Part shown: positions 26,826-34,974 of the stretch, in pieces | How positions within the stretch are numbered: position 1 is the first letter of the stretch | How the letters are laid out: each line of letters starts with the position of its first letter | Assembly (NCBI RefSeq): GCF_003610785.1 | Contig: NZ_RAQQ01000004.1 | Coordinates: 248,001 to 312,000, forward strand | Length of the DNA: 64,000 nucleotides | From: Micromonospora globbae | Lineage (GTDB): Bacteria; Actinomycetota; Actinomycetes; Mycobacteriales; Micromonosporaceae | Reading direction: 5' to 3' | Program-made: the position numbers and the translations under genes | Notes under the pieces: generated by a model | The model's input: the letters and a program-made list of their open reading frames with translations, nothing else | What the model was told of the DNA's origin: nothing | Databases searched by the model: none

Positions 26826-26867
26826 GGGGGCGGAACGGACGGCCGTCCCGGCACGTCCGATACCGGT

Positions 26868-27311
26868 ATGAGGACCCTTCGGCTCGCCGCCGTCGCCCTG
26901 GTCGCCGCCGCCGCGCTGAGCGCCTGCGGTGACCCGGACGGCGCCGGCACTCCACCCACCCCCACGGGAGCGCCCACGGTGACGTCACAGCCCTCGACCC
27001 CGTCGAGCGACCCGAGCCCGTCGAGCGTTCCGCCCACGCCGCCCGCCAGCACGCCGCCGGTACGGCCGACCAAGAGCCCCGGCGGGCCCACGCTCCCACC
27101 GCCGGTGGGCGCCACCACGCTGACCGGCACGGTCGTCGCCGGCGTCGAGCCGAACTGCGTGCTGCTCGACGGCTACCTGCTGGTCGGCGGGCCGCGCGAC
27201 GTGCTGAGGCCGGGCAGGAAGGTGACCGTGAGCGGCCGGGTCGAGCCGGGCATGATGACGACCTGCCAGCAGGGCACGCCGTTCGTCGTGGAGAGCGCCC
27301 ACCGCGCCTGA
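26868..27311 (+). CDS. Small lipoprotein with Pro/Thr-rich linker
   Basis: The 147-residue protein has a lipoprotein signal ending LSAC (Cys20), a Pro/Ser/Thr-rich linker (about residues 26-80) and a small C-terminal domain of about 65 residues. That domain contains TLTGTVVAGVEPNCVLLDGYLLVGG and RKVTVSGRVEPGMMTTCQQG, with two cysteines that could form a disulphide. The β pattern resembles a small OB-like barrel; the function is unknown. It follows ispH by 42 nt, with weak initiation signals, and may be co-transcribed. Confidence 0.75.
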   Translation: MRTLRLAAVALVAAAALSACGDPDGAGTPPTPTGAPTVTSQPSTPSSDPSPSSVPPTPPASTPPVRPTKSPGGPTLPPPVGATTLTGTVVAGVEPNCVLLDGYLLVGGPRDVLRPGRKVTVSGRVEPGMMTTCQQGTPFVVESAHRA

Positions 27312-27354
27312 CTCCCCCCGGGGGCCCACCCACGGCCTCCGGCCGTCTCCGCGG

Positions 27355-27411
27355 TGATCATGAGATTGGCGGGGGATCCGGGCTCCGAACGCCCCGCCAA
27401 CCTCATGATCA
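27355..27411. repeat. Palindromic intergenic repeat, copy B
   Basis: Arms TGATCATGAGATTGGCGGGG (27355-27374) and CCCCGCCAACCTCATGATCA (27392-27411) have one mismatch and a 17-nt loop. The copy lies between convergent genes. Confidence 0.85.
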
Positions 27412-27447
27412 ACGAGTGGGGTCGGTGGGGGCACCCGGACTGGGTGG

Positions 27448-28611
27448 TCAGCGGAGCGGGGGCGTGGGCTCCGTCGGCTCGAGCAGCTCCGGTGCCTGCG
27501 GCTGCCGGGGCGCCAGCTCCACCTGGGCCGGCGCTTCCAGATCCCGGTCCGAGACGCCCAGCTCGGCGAGCTTGCGGGCGCTGACCAGCACGCGCGCCTC
27601 CAGCGAGCCCACCGCCCGGTTGTACGCGGTCACCGCGCCGCCCAGCGCGGAACCGAGCCGGCCGACGTGGTCGCCGAGCGTGGCGAGCCGGCCGTACAGC
27701 TCCCGGGCCAGCGAGTGCACGGTGGCCGCGTTGCGGGCCAGCGCCTCCTGCCGCCACGAGTACGCCACCGTACGCAGCAGCGCGACCAGGGTGGCCGGGG
27801 TCGCGAGCACGACGTTGCGGGCGAAGGCGTGCTCCAGCAGGGTCGGGTCGCGTTGCAGGGCCACGTCGAGGAACGGATCGGCCGGCACGAACAGCACCAC
27901 GAACTCCGGGGTGCTGTCGAAGGCGGCCCAGTACGTCTTCGCGGCCAGCGCGTCGACGTGCGCGCGCAACTGCCGGGCGTGCGCGTCGAGGTGGGTGTCC
28001 CGGCTGCGCTCGTCGCGCGCCTCCATGGCGGTCAGGTACGCGTCGAAGGGCGCCTTCGCGTCGACCACCACCGTCCGGCCGCCGTGCAGCCGCACCACCA
28101 GGTCGGGGCGTACGCCCTGCTGGTCGGTGGCCGCCGTGACCTGCTCGGAGAAGTCGCAGTGCTCCAGCATGCCGGCCGCCTCGACGATCCGGCGCAACTG
28201 GTGCTCGCCCCAGCGGCCGCGTACCTGCGGGGCCCGCAGTGCCGCCACGAGCTGTTTGGTCTCGGTGCGCAGTTCGCCCGACACCACGCTCATCGAGCGG
28301 ACCTGCTCGCGCAGCTCGGCGTAGGCGTCGACCCGCTCCCGTTCCAGCTCGGCGACCCGCTGCTCGTAGCGACGCAGGGTCTCGTGCAGCGGGGCCACGG
28401 CCCGGGCCACCGCCTCCTGCGACTGGGCGGTCGCCTCGTAGCTGAGCGCCCGCATCGACTGCTCCAGCCGCCCCTCGCCCTCGCGGGCGGCGCGCAGGGT
28501 GGCGTCCAGCCGGGCGATCTCGGCCGCCGAACGGGACCGGGCGGCGAGCCAGCCCACCGCGCCGCCGGCGCCGAGACAGACCACCACCACCGCCAGCGTC
28601 GGGAAGTCCAT
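27448..28611 (-). CDS. rmuC: RmuC-family DNA recombination protein
   Basis: The 387-residue protein begins with a membrane helix (about residues 4-22). A long coiled coil follows (about 30-110, with AEIARLDATLRAAREGEGRLEQ and RRYEQRVAELERE), then the RmuC nuclease-like domain. That domain contains VRGRWGEHQLRRIVEAAGML, RPDLVVRLHGGRTVVVDAKAPFDAYL and EFVVLFVPADPFLDVAL. Asp, Asp and Lys in RPDL and VVDAK are the predicted PD-(D/E)XK catalytic residues. RmuC limits recombination at short inverted repeats in E. coli, which is notable given the intergenic palindromes nearby. ATG 28611 is chosen; GTG 28614 is adjacent. Confidence 0.9.
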   Translation of the reverse strand: MDFPTLAVVVVCLGAGGAVGWLAARSRSAAEIARLDATLRAAREGEGRLEQSMRALSYEATAQSQEAVARAVAPLHETLRRYEQRVAELERERVDAYAELREQVRSMSVVSGELRTETKQLVAALRAPQVRGRWGEHQLRRIVEAAGMLEHCDFSEQVTAATDQQGVRPDLVVRLHGGRTVVVDAKAPFDAYLTAMEARDERSRDTHLDAHARQLRAHVDALAAKTYWAAFDSTPEFVVLFVPADPFLDVALQRDPTLLEHAFARNVVLATPATLVALLRTVAYSWRQEALARNAATVHSLARELYGRLATLGDHVGRLGSALGGAVTAYNRAVGSLEARVLVSARKLAELGVSDRDLEAPAQVELAPRQPQAPELLEPTEPTPPLR

Positions 28612-28652
28612 CACTGAAGCTTGCCAAACGGGTACGACTGTGCGGGCGTGGG

Positions 28653-28658
28653 TACCGT
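28653..28658 (+). promoter_or_regulatory. -10 box TACCGT, leaderless start at 28666
   Basis: It ends 7 nt before the ATG at 28666. Confidence 0.5.
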
Positions 28659-28665
28659 CGGAGAC

Positions 28666-29430
28666 ATGAGAACTCTGCTGGTGGTGATCCTGGTGGCGCT
28701 CGTGGTCGCCGCGCTGGTGTGGTGGCGGCGCGAGTCCGCGGCGCGGGCGGCACGGGAGCTGGCAGACGTACGGGCGGACGCCCAGCGCTGGTACGAGCGC
28801 CTCGGCGGCCAGGTGATGAACCTGCACGGCGACGACCCGGCGGTGCGGCAGGCGCTGGTCGACGCCAGCGAACGGTACAACGCCGCCGGCAGCCAGCTCG
28901 AACAGGCCCGTACGGTGCACCAGTACCGGCTCGCCCGGGAGACGGCGCTGGAGGGGCTCGCGTACACGCGGGCCGCGCGGATCGCGCTCGGCATCGACCC
29001 GGGCCCCGACCTGCCGCCGCTGGCCGCCGCCCAGGGCACGGGGCAGCTCACCCGGGAGCGCGAGGTGCAGGTGCAGGGCCAGATGTTCAAGGCGGGCCCG
29101 CAGCCGGGGCGGGACACCCCGTACTACTACCCGGGCGGCCGGTTCCAGGGGCGGCCGGTGCCCGCCGGGTGGTACTCGACGCCGTGGTGGAAGACGGCGC
29201 TCGGCGCCGGCGCGGGCGTGCTCGGCGGGATGCTCATCGCGGACGCGCTCTTCTCGCCGGCCTTCGCCGACCCGGGTTACGGCTGGGACGCGGGCTACCA
29301 GGAGGGCTTCGCGGACGCCGCCGGCTACGGCGACCAGGGCGGCGACTACGGCGGCGACATGGCCGGCGGCGACTTCGGTGGGGACTTCGGCGGCGATTTC
29401 GGGGGCGACTTCGGGGGCGGCGACTTCTGA
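28666..29430 (+). CDS. Membrane protein with Gly/Asp/Phe repeat tail
   Basis: The 254-residue protein has an N-terminal membrane helix (about residues 2-21) and a helical region with the charged ALVDASERYNAAGSQLEQARTVHQYRLARETALEGLAYTR stretch (about 67-110). After a linker come a Tyr/Pro/Gly segment (DTPYYYPGGRFQGRPVPAGWYSTPWWK) and a short hydrophobic helix (ALGAGAGVLGGMLIADALF). The tail is rich in Gly, Asp and Phe with repeats of GGDF. The layout resembles actinobacterial DUF1542/TPM-adjacent proteins only loosely, so I give no function. It diverges from rmuC. Confidence 0.75.
   Translation: MRTLLVVILVALVVAALVWWRRESAARAARELADVRADAQRWYERLGGQVMNLHGDDPAVRQALVDASERYNAAGSQLEQARTVHQYRLARETALEGLAYTRAARIALGIDPGPDLPPLAAAQGTGQLTREREVQVQGQMFKAGPQPGRDTPYYYPGGRFQGRPVPAGWYSTPWWKTALGAGAGVLGGMLIADALFSPAFADPGYGWDAGYQEGFADAAGYGDQGGDYGGDMAGGDFGGDFGGDFGGDFGGGDF
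29368..29427. repeat. 12-bp in-frame repeat coding GGDF
   Basis: The ggcgacttcggn unit recurs four to five times and encodes the DFGGDFGGDFGG tail of the preceding protein. Confidence 0.75.
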
Positions 29431-29556
29431 CCCCACCCGCGGGCTCCGGGACGGGCCGCGGTGCCCTGGACCGGCCCCACGCACCCTCAGCACCCGGACA
29501 GGCCGCGCCTGCGGGCCCCGGTCGGATGACCGGGGCACCGGGGCAGGACCGACGGG

Positions 29557-29588
29557 GCGGGCGGGACACCTCCGGGGTGCCCGCCCGC
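29557..29588. terminator. Bidirectional hairpin between membrane gene and ppc
   Basis: GCGGGCGGG(A)CACC pairs with GGTGCCCGCCCGC with a single bulged A and a 5-nt loop. It sits between convergent genes. Confidence 0.7.
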
Positions 29589-29612
29589 ACTCGTGGCAGC
29601 GGTCGCGGTCGT

Positions 29613-32399
29613 TCAGCCCGTGTTGCGCATGCCGGCGGCGATGCCGTTGACGGTGGTGAGCAGCGCCCGCTCCAGCGCCGTACCGTCGCCGGGCGCGCGG
29701 CGACCGCCCGGTGCGGTGGCGACGGCCCGGGCCGTGGCGCCGGAGTCCCGGTACTGGCGCAGCAGCGCCACCTGGAGGTGGTGCAACGGCTCCAGATAGG
29801 TGTCCCGCACCGCCAGGGTGCGCTGGAGGACCGGGGAGCTGTCGAGCAGCGCGGGCGAGCCGGTCACCGCGAGGACCTCGCGCCTGGTCAGCTCGTACTC
29901 CTGCTCGATCTTGTCGAAGATCGGGTGGAGCTTCTTCGGGACCAGCGTCTCGACGTACCGGCGCGCGATGGTCAGGTCGGTCTTGGTCAGCATCATCTCC
30001 ACGTTGGACAGGAACGTCCGGAAGAAGTGCCAGTTGCGGTGCATCTCGGCCAGCACGTCCGCGAGGCCGCTCTCGCGGGCCGCCGCCAGCCCGGAGCCGA
30101 CGCCGAACCAGCCCGGGACGATCTGCCGGGTCTGCGTCCACCCGAACACCCACGGGATGGCCCGCAGGCCGGCCAGGCCGGCGCCGGTGTTCGGCCGCTT
30201 CGCGGGGCGGGAGCCGATGTTGAGCGCGCCGAGCAGCTCCGTGGGCGTCGAGGCCCAGAAGTACGCGGGCAGGTCCGGATCCTCCACGAGCGACCGGTAG
30301 GACCGGTAGGCGGCGTCGGAGACGACGTCCATGGCCGCGTCCCAGCGTTCGAGCATCTCGGCGGGTTGCCGGGGCGCCGTGTGCAGCAGGGTGGCCTGGA
30401 GCACGGCGGCCAGGGTCAGCTCCAGGTTCTCCCGGGCCAGCGACGGCAGCGTGTACTTGTCGGAGATCACCTCACCCTGCTCGGTGACCTTGATGGCGCC
30501 GTCGAGGGTGCCGTACGGCTGGGCCAGGATCGCCTCGTGCGTCGGCCCGCCGCCGCGGCCCACCGTGCCGCCGCGGCCGTGGAACAGCCGCAGGTGCACC
30601 CCGTGCCGGGCGGCGACGTCCCGCAGCGCCCGCTGCGCCCGGTGGATCGACCACTGGCTCGTGGTGATCCCCGCCTCCTTGTTGGAGTCGGAGTAGCCGA
30701 GCATGACCTCCTGCACGTCACCGCGGGCGGCGACCAGCGCCCGGTACGCCGGCAGCGACAGCAGTTCGTCGAGCAGTTCGCCACCGGCGTTGAGCTCGGC
30801 CGGCGTCTCCAGCAGCGGGACGAAGCCGATGCGGGCGCGGCCGCTGTGCACGTCCACGAGGCCGGCCTCGCGGGCCAGCACCACGGCGGCGAGCACGTCG
30901 TCGACGCCGAGGGTCATCGAGATGATGTACGACTCGATGACCTCGTTGCCGAACCGGTCCTGCGCCTCGCGGATCGTGGCGAACACGTCGAACGTCTTGC
31001 GGGCCGACTCGGTGAGCGGGGTGTCGAGGGTCGAGAGGGGCCGGCGACCGGTGAGTTCGTCGGCGAGCAGCTTGGTGCGCTCCAGCCGGGTCAGCGCCGG
31101 GTAGTCGGACACCTCGCCGACGGCGGCGTAGAGCTGCGCCAGCACCGCGTGGTGCGCCTCGGCGTGCTCCCGGACGTCCATGGTCGCGAGGTGCAGGCCG
31201 AACGCCGAGACGGTGCGGATCGTGGAGGCCAGCCGGCCGACCGCGGTGAGCTGGCCGGAGTTGCGGGCCAGCGACGCGCGCAGCAGTTCCAGGTCGGCGA
31301 TCAGCTCGGCCGAGCCCCGGTAGTCCCGGCCCGGCACGTGCGGGGTGCCCTGGCGCAGCCGCTCCCGCGTGTTGGCCAGCTTGGCCTTCACGCAGCGCGC
31401 CTTGAGCCGGTAGGGCTCCTCGGCGTTGATCCGGCGGAACCGGGGCGCCACCTCGGGCAGGGCGTCGAGGTCGGCGGCGAGGCTCGCGGAGAGGTCCAGC
31501 GACACCCCGCGCAGCCGGCGGGAGACCGAGACCTCGTTGATGAGGTGTTCCATGGCCGCCTCGGTGGCCTGGATGCCGTGCTCGTGCTGGATGCGCAGCA
31601 CCTCGCGGGTCACCGTCGGGGTGACGAAGGGGTTGCCGTCCCGGTCGCCGCCGATCCAGGTGCCGAACGTCAGGGGCCGGGCCGTCGGCGAGGTCTCCAC
31701 ACCGAGGGTGCGCAGCGTGTCGGCGAGGTCGTCGAGGACCTGCGGGGCGGCCTCGGCGTACAGGTCGCGCAGGTAGTAGATGGCGTTGCGGGCCTCGTCG
31801 GTCGGGTCCGGCCGGTCGAGCCGCAGCTCGTCGGTCTGCCACATGAGGTCGAGCAGCTCGGCCAGGCGCCGGTTCGCCGGGCCCTCGTCGCTCGCCCCGT
31901 AGAGGATGGCGTTGGCGGTCTCGGCGTCCAACTCGTCGGCGATGGCGCGCAGCTTCGACAGGATCGACCGGCGGGCCGCCTCGGTCGGGTGCGCCGTGAA
32001 CACGGGACGTACGGCCAGCCGGCGGGCCACGGCGGCGATCTCCTCGGCCGGCACGCCGCGTTCGGCGATCATCTTCGCCGCCTGGTCGAGCCAGCCGCCG
32101 TGCATGGCCCGGCGCCGGCGCAGGTCACGGGCCCGGTGCACCTGCTCGGTGATGTTGGCGAGGTGGAAGTAGGTGGAGAAGGCGCGGGCCAGCTTGGTGC
32201 CGGTGGTCACGTCGAGCGTGGCCAGGCGTTGCGCGGCGGCCGGCGCGTCGGAGCGGACCAGCGCCCGGATCTCCTCCACGAGGTCGAGGAGCGGGCGGCC
32301 CTCCTGACGGGCCAGGGTCTGTCCGAGCAGGGTGCCGAGGCGGCGGATGTCGGCCCGCAGGGCGGCGTCGGGGCCGTCGTGGTCGTGCTGGTCGGTCAC
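29613..32399 (-). CDS. ppc: Phosphoenolpyruvate carboxylase
   Basis: The 928-residue enzyme carboxylates PEP to oxaloacetate, replenishing the TCA cycle. Catalytic motifs are complete: [15 protein letters not shown] (active-site His), the bicarbonate/PEP-binding [23 protein letters not shown], and [18 protein letters not shown]. The usual C-terminal end is MRNTG. Length is that of the bacterial family. GTG 32399 follows AAGGAG. Its promoter has TACGAT (32454-32449) and a 14-bp perfect palindrome just past the start site, which suggests repression. With pckG, both PEP–oxaloacetate directions are encoded in this window. Confidence 0.97.
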   Translation of the reverse strand: MTDQHDHDGPDAALRADIRRLGTLLGQTLARQEGRPLLDLVEEIRALVRSDAPAAAQRLATLDVTTGTKLARAFSTYFHLANITEQVHRARDLRRRRAMHGGWLDQAAKMIAERGVPAEEIAAVARRLAVRPVFTAHPTEAARRSILSKLRAIADELDAETANAILYGASDEGPANRRLAELLDLMWQTDELRLDRPDPTDEARNAIYYLRDLYAEAAPQVLDDLADTLRTLGVETSPTARPLTFGTWIGGDRDGNPFVTPTVTREVLRIQHEHGIQATEAAMEHLINEVSVSRRLRGVSLDLSASLAADLDALPEVAPRFRRINAEEPYRLKARCVKAKLANTRERLRQGTPHVPGRDYRGSAELIADLELLRASLARNSGQLTAVGRLASTIRTVSAFGLHLATMDVREHAEAHHAVLAQLYAAVGEVSDYPALTRLERTKLLADELTGRRPLSTLDTPLTESARKTFDVFATIREAQDRFGNEVIESYIISMTLGVDDVLAAVVLAREAGLVDVHSGRARIGFVPLLETPAELNAGGELLDELLSLPAYRALVAARGDVQEVMLGYSDSNKEAGITTSQWSIHRAQRALRDVAARHGVHLRLFHGRGGTVGRGGGPTHEAILAQPYGTLDGAIKVTEQGEVISDKYTLPSLARENLELTLAAVLQATLLHTAPRQPAEMLERWDAAMDVVSDAAYRSYRSLVEDPDLPAYFWASTPTELLGALNIGSRPAKRPNTGAGLAGLRAIPWVFGWTQTRQIVPGWFGVGSGLAAARESGLADVLAEMHRNWHFFRTFLSNVEMMLTKTDLTIARRYVETLVPKKLHPIFDKIEQEYELTRREVLAVTGSPALLDSSPVLQRTLAVRDTYLEPLHHLQVALLRQYRDSGATARAVATAPGGRRAPGDGTALERALLTTVNGIAAGMRNTG

Positions 32400-32424
32400 G
32401 GGGCGCTCCTTACGTGCGTACGAA

Positions 32425-32438
32425 GGACAGCGCTGTCC
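32425..32438. promoter_or_regulatory. Palindrome GGACAGCGCTGTCC at the ppc start site
   Basis: This 14-bp perfect palindrome lies at about +4 to +17 of the predicted ppc transcript, between its -10 box and the GTG. The position is that of a repressor site. Confidence 0.5.
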
Positions 32439-32448
32439 GACTCCCTGG

Positions 32449-32454
32449 ATCGTA
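32449..32454 (-). promoter_or_regulatory. ppc -10 box TACGAT
   Basis: Its position predicts a start near 32442 and a 5' leader of about 43 nt with AAGGAG near its end. Confidence 0.45.
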
Positions 32455-32489
32455 TCCGCGCGGAGGCGGATGTACGGAGGGGACCCGCG

Positions 32490-33537
32490 TCATCCCGTCC
32501 CACTCGCCTCGCCGGAGCCGGACCGGACCCGGGTGGGCACGGCGGCGCGACGGCCCCGGACCAGCGTCGCGGTGAGCAGCCCGGCGGCGCCCACCACGGC
32601 CCAGACCGCGAGACCCACGGCCGGCCAGAGGGCCGCGCGACCGTGGAAGTACACGGCGGACTTCGTGAGGTCGTTGGCCAGCCCCGGCACGTTCCACCGG
32701 TGCATGCCGCGCAGCCCGTCGGGCAGGAACTCCGGCGCGTAGATGCCGCCGGAGCCGGGGTTGCCGACCACGACGAGCAGCAGGATGACCAGCCCGGTGC
32801 CGAGGATGCCGAGCCAGCCCTGGATGGCCGAGGCGATCATGGCGGCGGCGAGGACGGTCAGGGCGCCGGTGGCGGCGATGGCCACCAGGTGGTGCGCGAA
32901 GGCCCCCAGCCCCGGCCCGACCACGAGGGCGCCGGCGACGCCGAGCACCACGCTGTAGACGGTGAGCGCGGCGATGCGCAGGGCGCTGCGGCGGAGCGTA
33001 CGCGGGGTCGTGCCGACGGCGATCCCGAGGACGGTCGAGGCGAGGTAGCCGCCGAGGACGTACCCGACGTTCAGGTAGAACGGCACCACGCCGCGCGGGT
33101 CCGTCGAGGCGACCGGCACCCGGTCGGTCACCCGCAGCGGGGTGTTCGCGCGCTGGGCGGCGGTGGTGAACACCTGGGCGATGGCGGTGGTGGCGGACGG
33201 CCCGGACGCGCTCGCGACGGTGAGGAGCAGGCCGCCCTGCGGGTCGGAGGCGAGCACGCCGTACACCTCGCGGTCGTGCAGCCCGTCGTCGGCGGCGGCC
33301 GCGTCGTCGTACTCGATCGGTTCGACGACGTGGGACTGGCCTCGCACGGCGGCGAGGACCGCCTCGGCGCGCTGGTCGCCGAGGACGAACCCGACCGGCA
33401 GGTCCCGGGGGGTGGGATCGTGCAGCGCGCCCACGTACGCCGCGAATGAACGCGACGGCGAGCGCCAGGGTGCCGATCAACAGGCCGGCGGTGCGCGGCA
33501 GCCACTCGCGGGCCCGCCCCTCCGATACCTGCTCCAC
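32490..33537 (-). pseudogene. Frameshifted polytopic membrane protein (YhgE/DUF3533-like)
   Basis: Two frames are needed to read this gene. GTG 33537 encodes the first membrane helix (EWLPRTAGLLIGTLALAVAFI). At about 33445-33446 the frame breaks: TTCATTCGCGGCG where TTCATCGCGGCG would give FIAAYVGALHDP and continue to the stop at 32490. Total length is 349 codons plus one base, so a single inserted base explains it. Downstream are an extracytoplasmic domain and about five membrane helices with IGVGTTPRTLRR-like and GVVPFYLNVGYVLGGYLAS segments, as in YhgE/Pip or DUF3533 proteins. The leaderless promoter (TACGCT, 33549-33544) is intact. This is either a recent mutation or a sequencing error. 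Confidence 0.75.
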
Positions 33538-33543
33538 GTCGCC

Positions 33544-33549
33544 AGCGTA
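33544..33549 (-). promoter_or_regulatory. -10 box TACGCT of the frameshifted gene
   Basis: It ends 6 nt before the GTG at 33537. Confidence 0.5.
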
Positions 33550-33607
33550 GGGGCAGTTCGCGATGATGATTACGGTTTGCGCAGTGAAAACGCCTTCGCC
33601 CCTCCGT

Positions 33608-33613
33608 TAGCGT
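33608..33613 (+). promoter_or_regulatory. -10 box TAGCGT, leaderless S66 peptidase gene
   Basis: It ends 6 nt before the ATG at 33620. Confidence 0.55.
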
Positions 33614-33619
33614 CCGGGC

Positions 33620-34660
33620 ATGGTGTCCCTGCGTTACCCGCCGAAGCCCCGCCCCGGCGACCGCGTCGCGGTCGTCTCGCCGTCCGCCGGGCTGCCGGCG
33701 GTCTTCCCGCACGTGTACGAGTTGGGGCTGCGCCGGCTGCGCGAGGAGTTCGGCCTCGTGCCCGTCGAGTACCCGACCACCCGGGCGATGGGCGCCGACC
33801 CGCGCGACCGCGCCCGGGACCTCACCGCGGCCTTCGCCGACCCGTCGGTCACCGCCGTGCTCGCGACGGTGGGCGGCGACGACCTGATCACCGTCACCCC
33901 GTACCTCGACGACGCGGTGCTGCGGGCCAACCCGAAGCCGTACTTCGGCTACTCGGACAACACGAACGTCCTCAACCACCTCTACCGGCTCGGCATCGTG
34001 GCGTACCACGGCGGGTCGGTGCTCGTGCACCTCGGCCGGTCGGGCGCGCCGCACCCGCTCACGTTCGACTCGCTGCGCGCCGCGCTCTTCGGCTCCGACT
34101 GGTACGACCTGACCCCGGCGAAGGAGTGGGGCGACGAGCCGGGCGACTGGCGGGACCCGGCGACGCTCGCCCACGAGCCCGTCATGTTCCCCGGCGAGGG
34201 CTGGCTCTGGCAGGGCCCGGAGCGGGTCGTGCGGGGGCGGACCTGGGGCGGCAACCTGGAGATCCTGCACTGGCTGATGGCCGCCGACCGCGTCCCGCCG
34301 GCGGCCGACCTCGCGGGGTCGGTGCTGATCGTCGAGACGTCCGAGGAACTTCCGTCGGACACCGAGGTCTTCCGGATCCTGCGCAACATGGGCGAGCGGG
34401 GGCTGCTCGCGGCCTTCGCGGCCGTGCTCGTGGGCCGCGCCAAGGCGTGGGACTTCGTCCGTCCGCACACGCCGGAGCAGCGCCGGGAGTACGCGGTGGC
34501 GCAGCGGGAGGCCGTCTCGCGGGCGCTCGCGGCCTACAACCCCGACGCCGTGGTGGTCTTCGACGTCGACCTCGGTCACACCGACCCGCAGGTGATCGTC
34601 CCGTACGGCGGCGAGGTCCGGGTGGACGCCGTCGCGCGCCGGATCGCGGTGCGTTACTGA
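33620..34660 (+). CDS. S66 family peptidase (LD-carboxypeptidase / MccF-like)
   Basis: The 346-residue enzyme has the S66 layout. The nucleophile serine lies in YFGYSDNTNVLNHL (near residue 114). The glutamate is in VLIVETSEELPSD and the histidine in DVDLGHTDPQVIVPYGG. The WGGNLEILHWL segment that shapes the active site is also present. Family members cleave LD-bonds in tetrapeptide muropeptides during cell-wall recycling, or hydrolyse acyl-sulphamoyl adenylates such as microcin C (MccF). The two roles cannot be separated by eye. It is predicted leaderless and diverges from the frameshifted membrane gene. Confidence 0.9.
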   Translation: MVSLRYPPKPRPGDRVAVVSPSAGLPAVFPHVYELGLRRLREEFGLVPVEYPTTRAMGADPRDRARDLTAAFADPSVTAVLATVGGDDLITVTPYLDDAVLRANPKPYFGYSDNTNVLNHLYRLGIVAYHGGSVLVHLGRSGAPHPLTFDSLRAALFGSDWYDLTPAKEWGDEPGDWRDPATLAHEPVMFPGEGWLWQGPERVVRGRTWGGNLEILHWLMAADRVPPAADLAGSVLIVETSEELPSDTEVFRILRNMGERGLLAAFAAVLVGRAKAWDFVRPHTPEQRREYAVAQREAVSRALAAYNPDAVVVFDVDLGHTDPQVIVPYGGEVRVDAVARRIAVRY

Positions 34661-34675
34661 CGCGCCTCGCGGCGA

Positions 34676-34790
34676 GATCCGCACGATCGGGGAAGATTCG
34701 CGCACCATCTGGGAAGATCCGCGCACCATCGGGGAAACAGTGGCCTCCGGGGCGGCCGGAGGCCACTGTTTCCGGGATGTCGTGCGGATC
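34676..34790. repeat. Nested palindrome with 21-bp tandem repeat and 18-bp perfect hairpin
   Basis: Outer arms GATCCGCACGA (34676-34686) and 34780-34790 enclose a 21-bp tandem repeat (units at 34681, 34702 and 34723, core GCACCATCGGGGAAG). They also enclose an 18-bp perfect hairpin: GGAAACAGTGGCCTCCGG (34733-34750) pairing with 34756-34773 over a 5-nt loop. It lies after the S66 gene and could terminate it. Confidence 0.8.
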
Positions 34791-34877
34791 GTGCGGAGCG
34801 GCGCGCCCCGCTCCTCGTCCGGTCCGGGCGCAGGTGACAGGGCGGGGCGGAACGGGGCCGGTGTCGGTCGGCGGAGA

Positions 34878-34883
34878 TAGGCT
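34878..34883 (+). promoter_or_regulatory. -10 box TAGGCT of the mfd leader ORF
   Basis: It ends 7 nt before GTG 34891 of a 25-codon ORF directly upstream of mfd. Confidence 0.55.
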
Positions 34884-34890
34884 GGGAGTC

Positions 34891-34968
34891 GTGCACCCCC
34901 CGTCCGTCCGGGCGCGGGGGATCTACTCGTGTGCCCGCAGCGCGCCACGCGTGTCGTACTGGAAGTGA
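34891..34968 (+). CDS. Leaderless 25-codon leader ORF upstream of mfd
   Basis: GTG 34891 follows a TAGGCT box by 7 nt. The peptide contains one Cys, two Tyr and one Trp (YSCARSAPRVSYWK at the end). Its stop TGA (34966-34968) is 6 nt before the mfd ATG. The GGAAG that serves as mfd ribosome site forms its final codons (TGG AAG). Translation of the leader should therefore affect mfd initiation. Confidence 0.5.
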   Translation: MHPPSVRARGIYSCARSAPRVSYWK

Positions 34969-34974
34969 TCGCAG

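Noticed and set aside
28719..33449. Forward ORF of 1576 codons across the membrane gene and ppc
   Set aside because: It is opposite ppc and out of frame with the gene at 28666. The translation is Arg/Gly/Ala-rich low complexity, and the real proteins are on the other frames.
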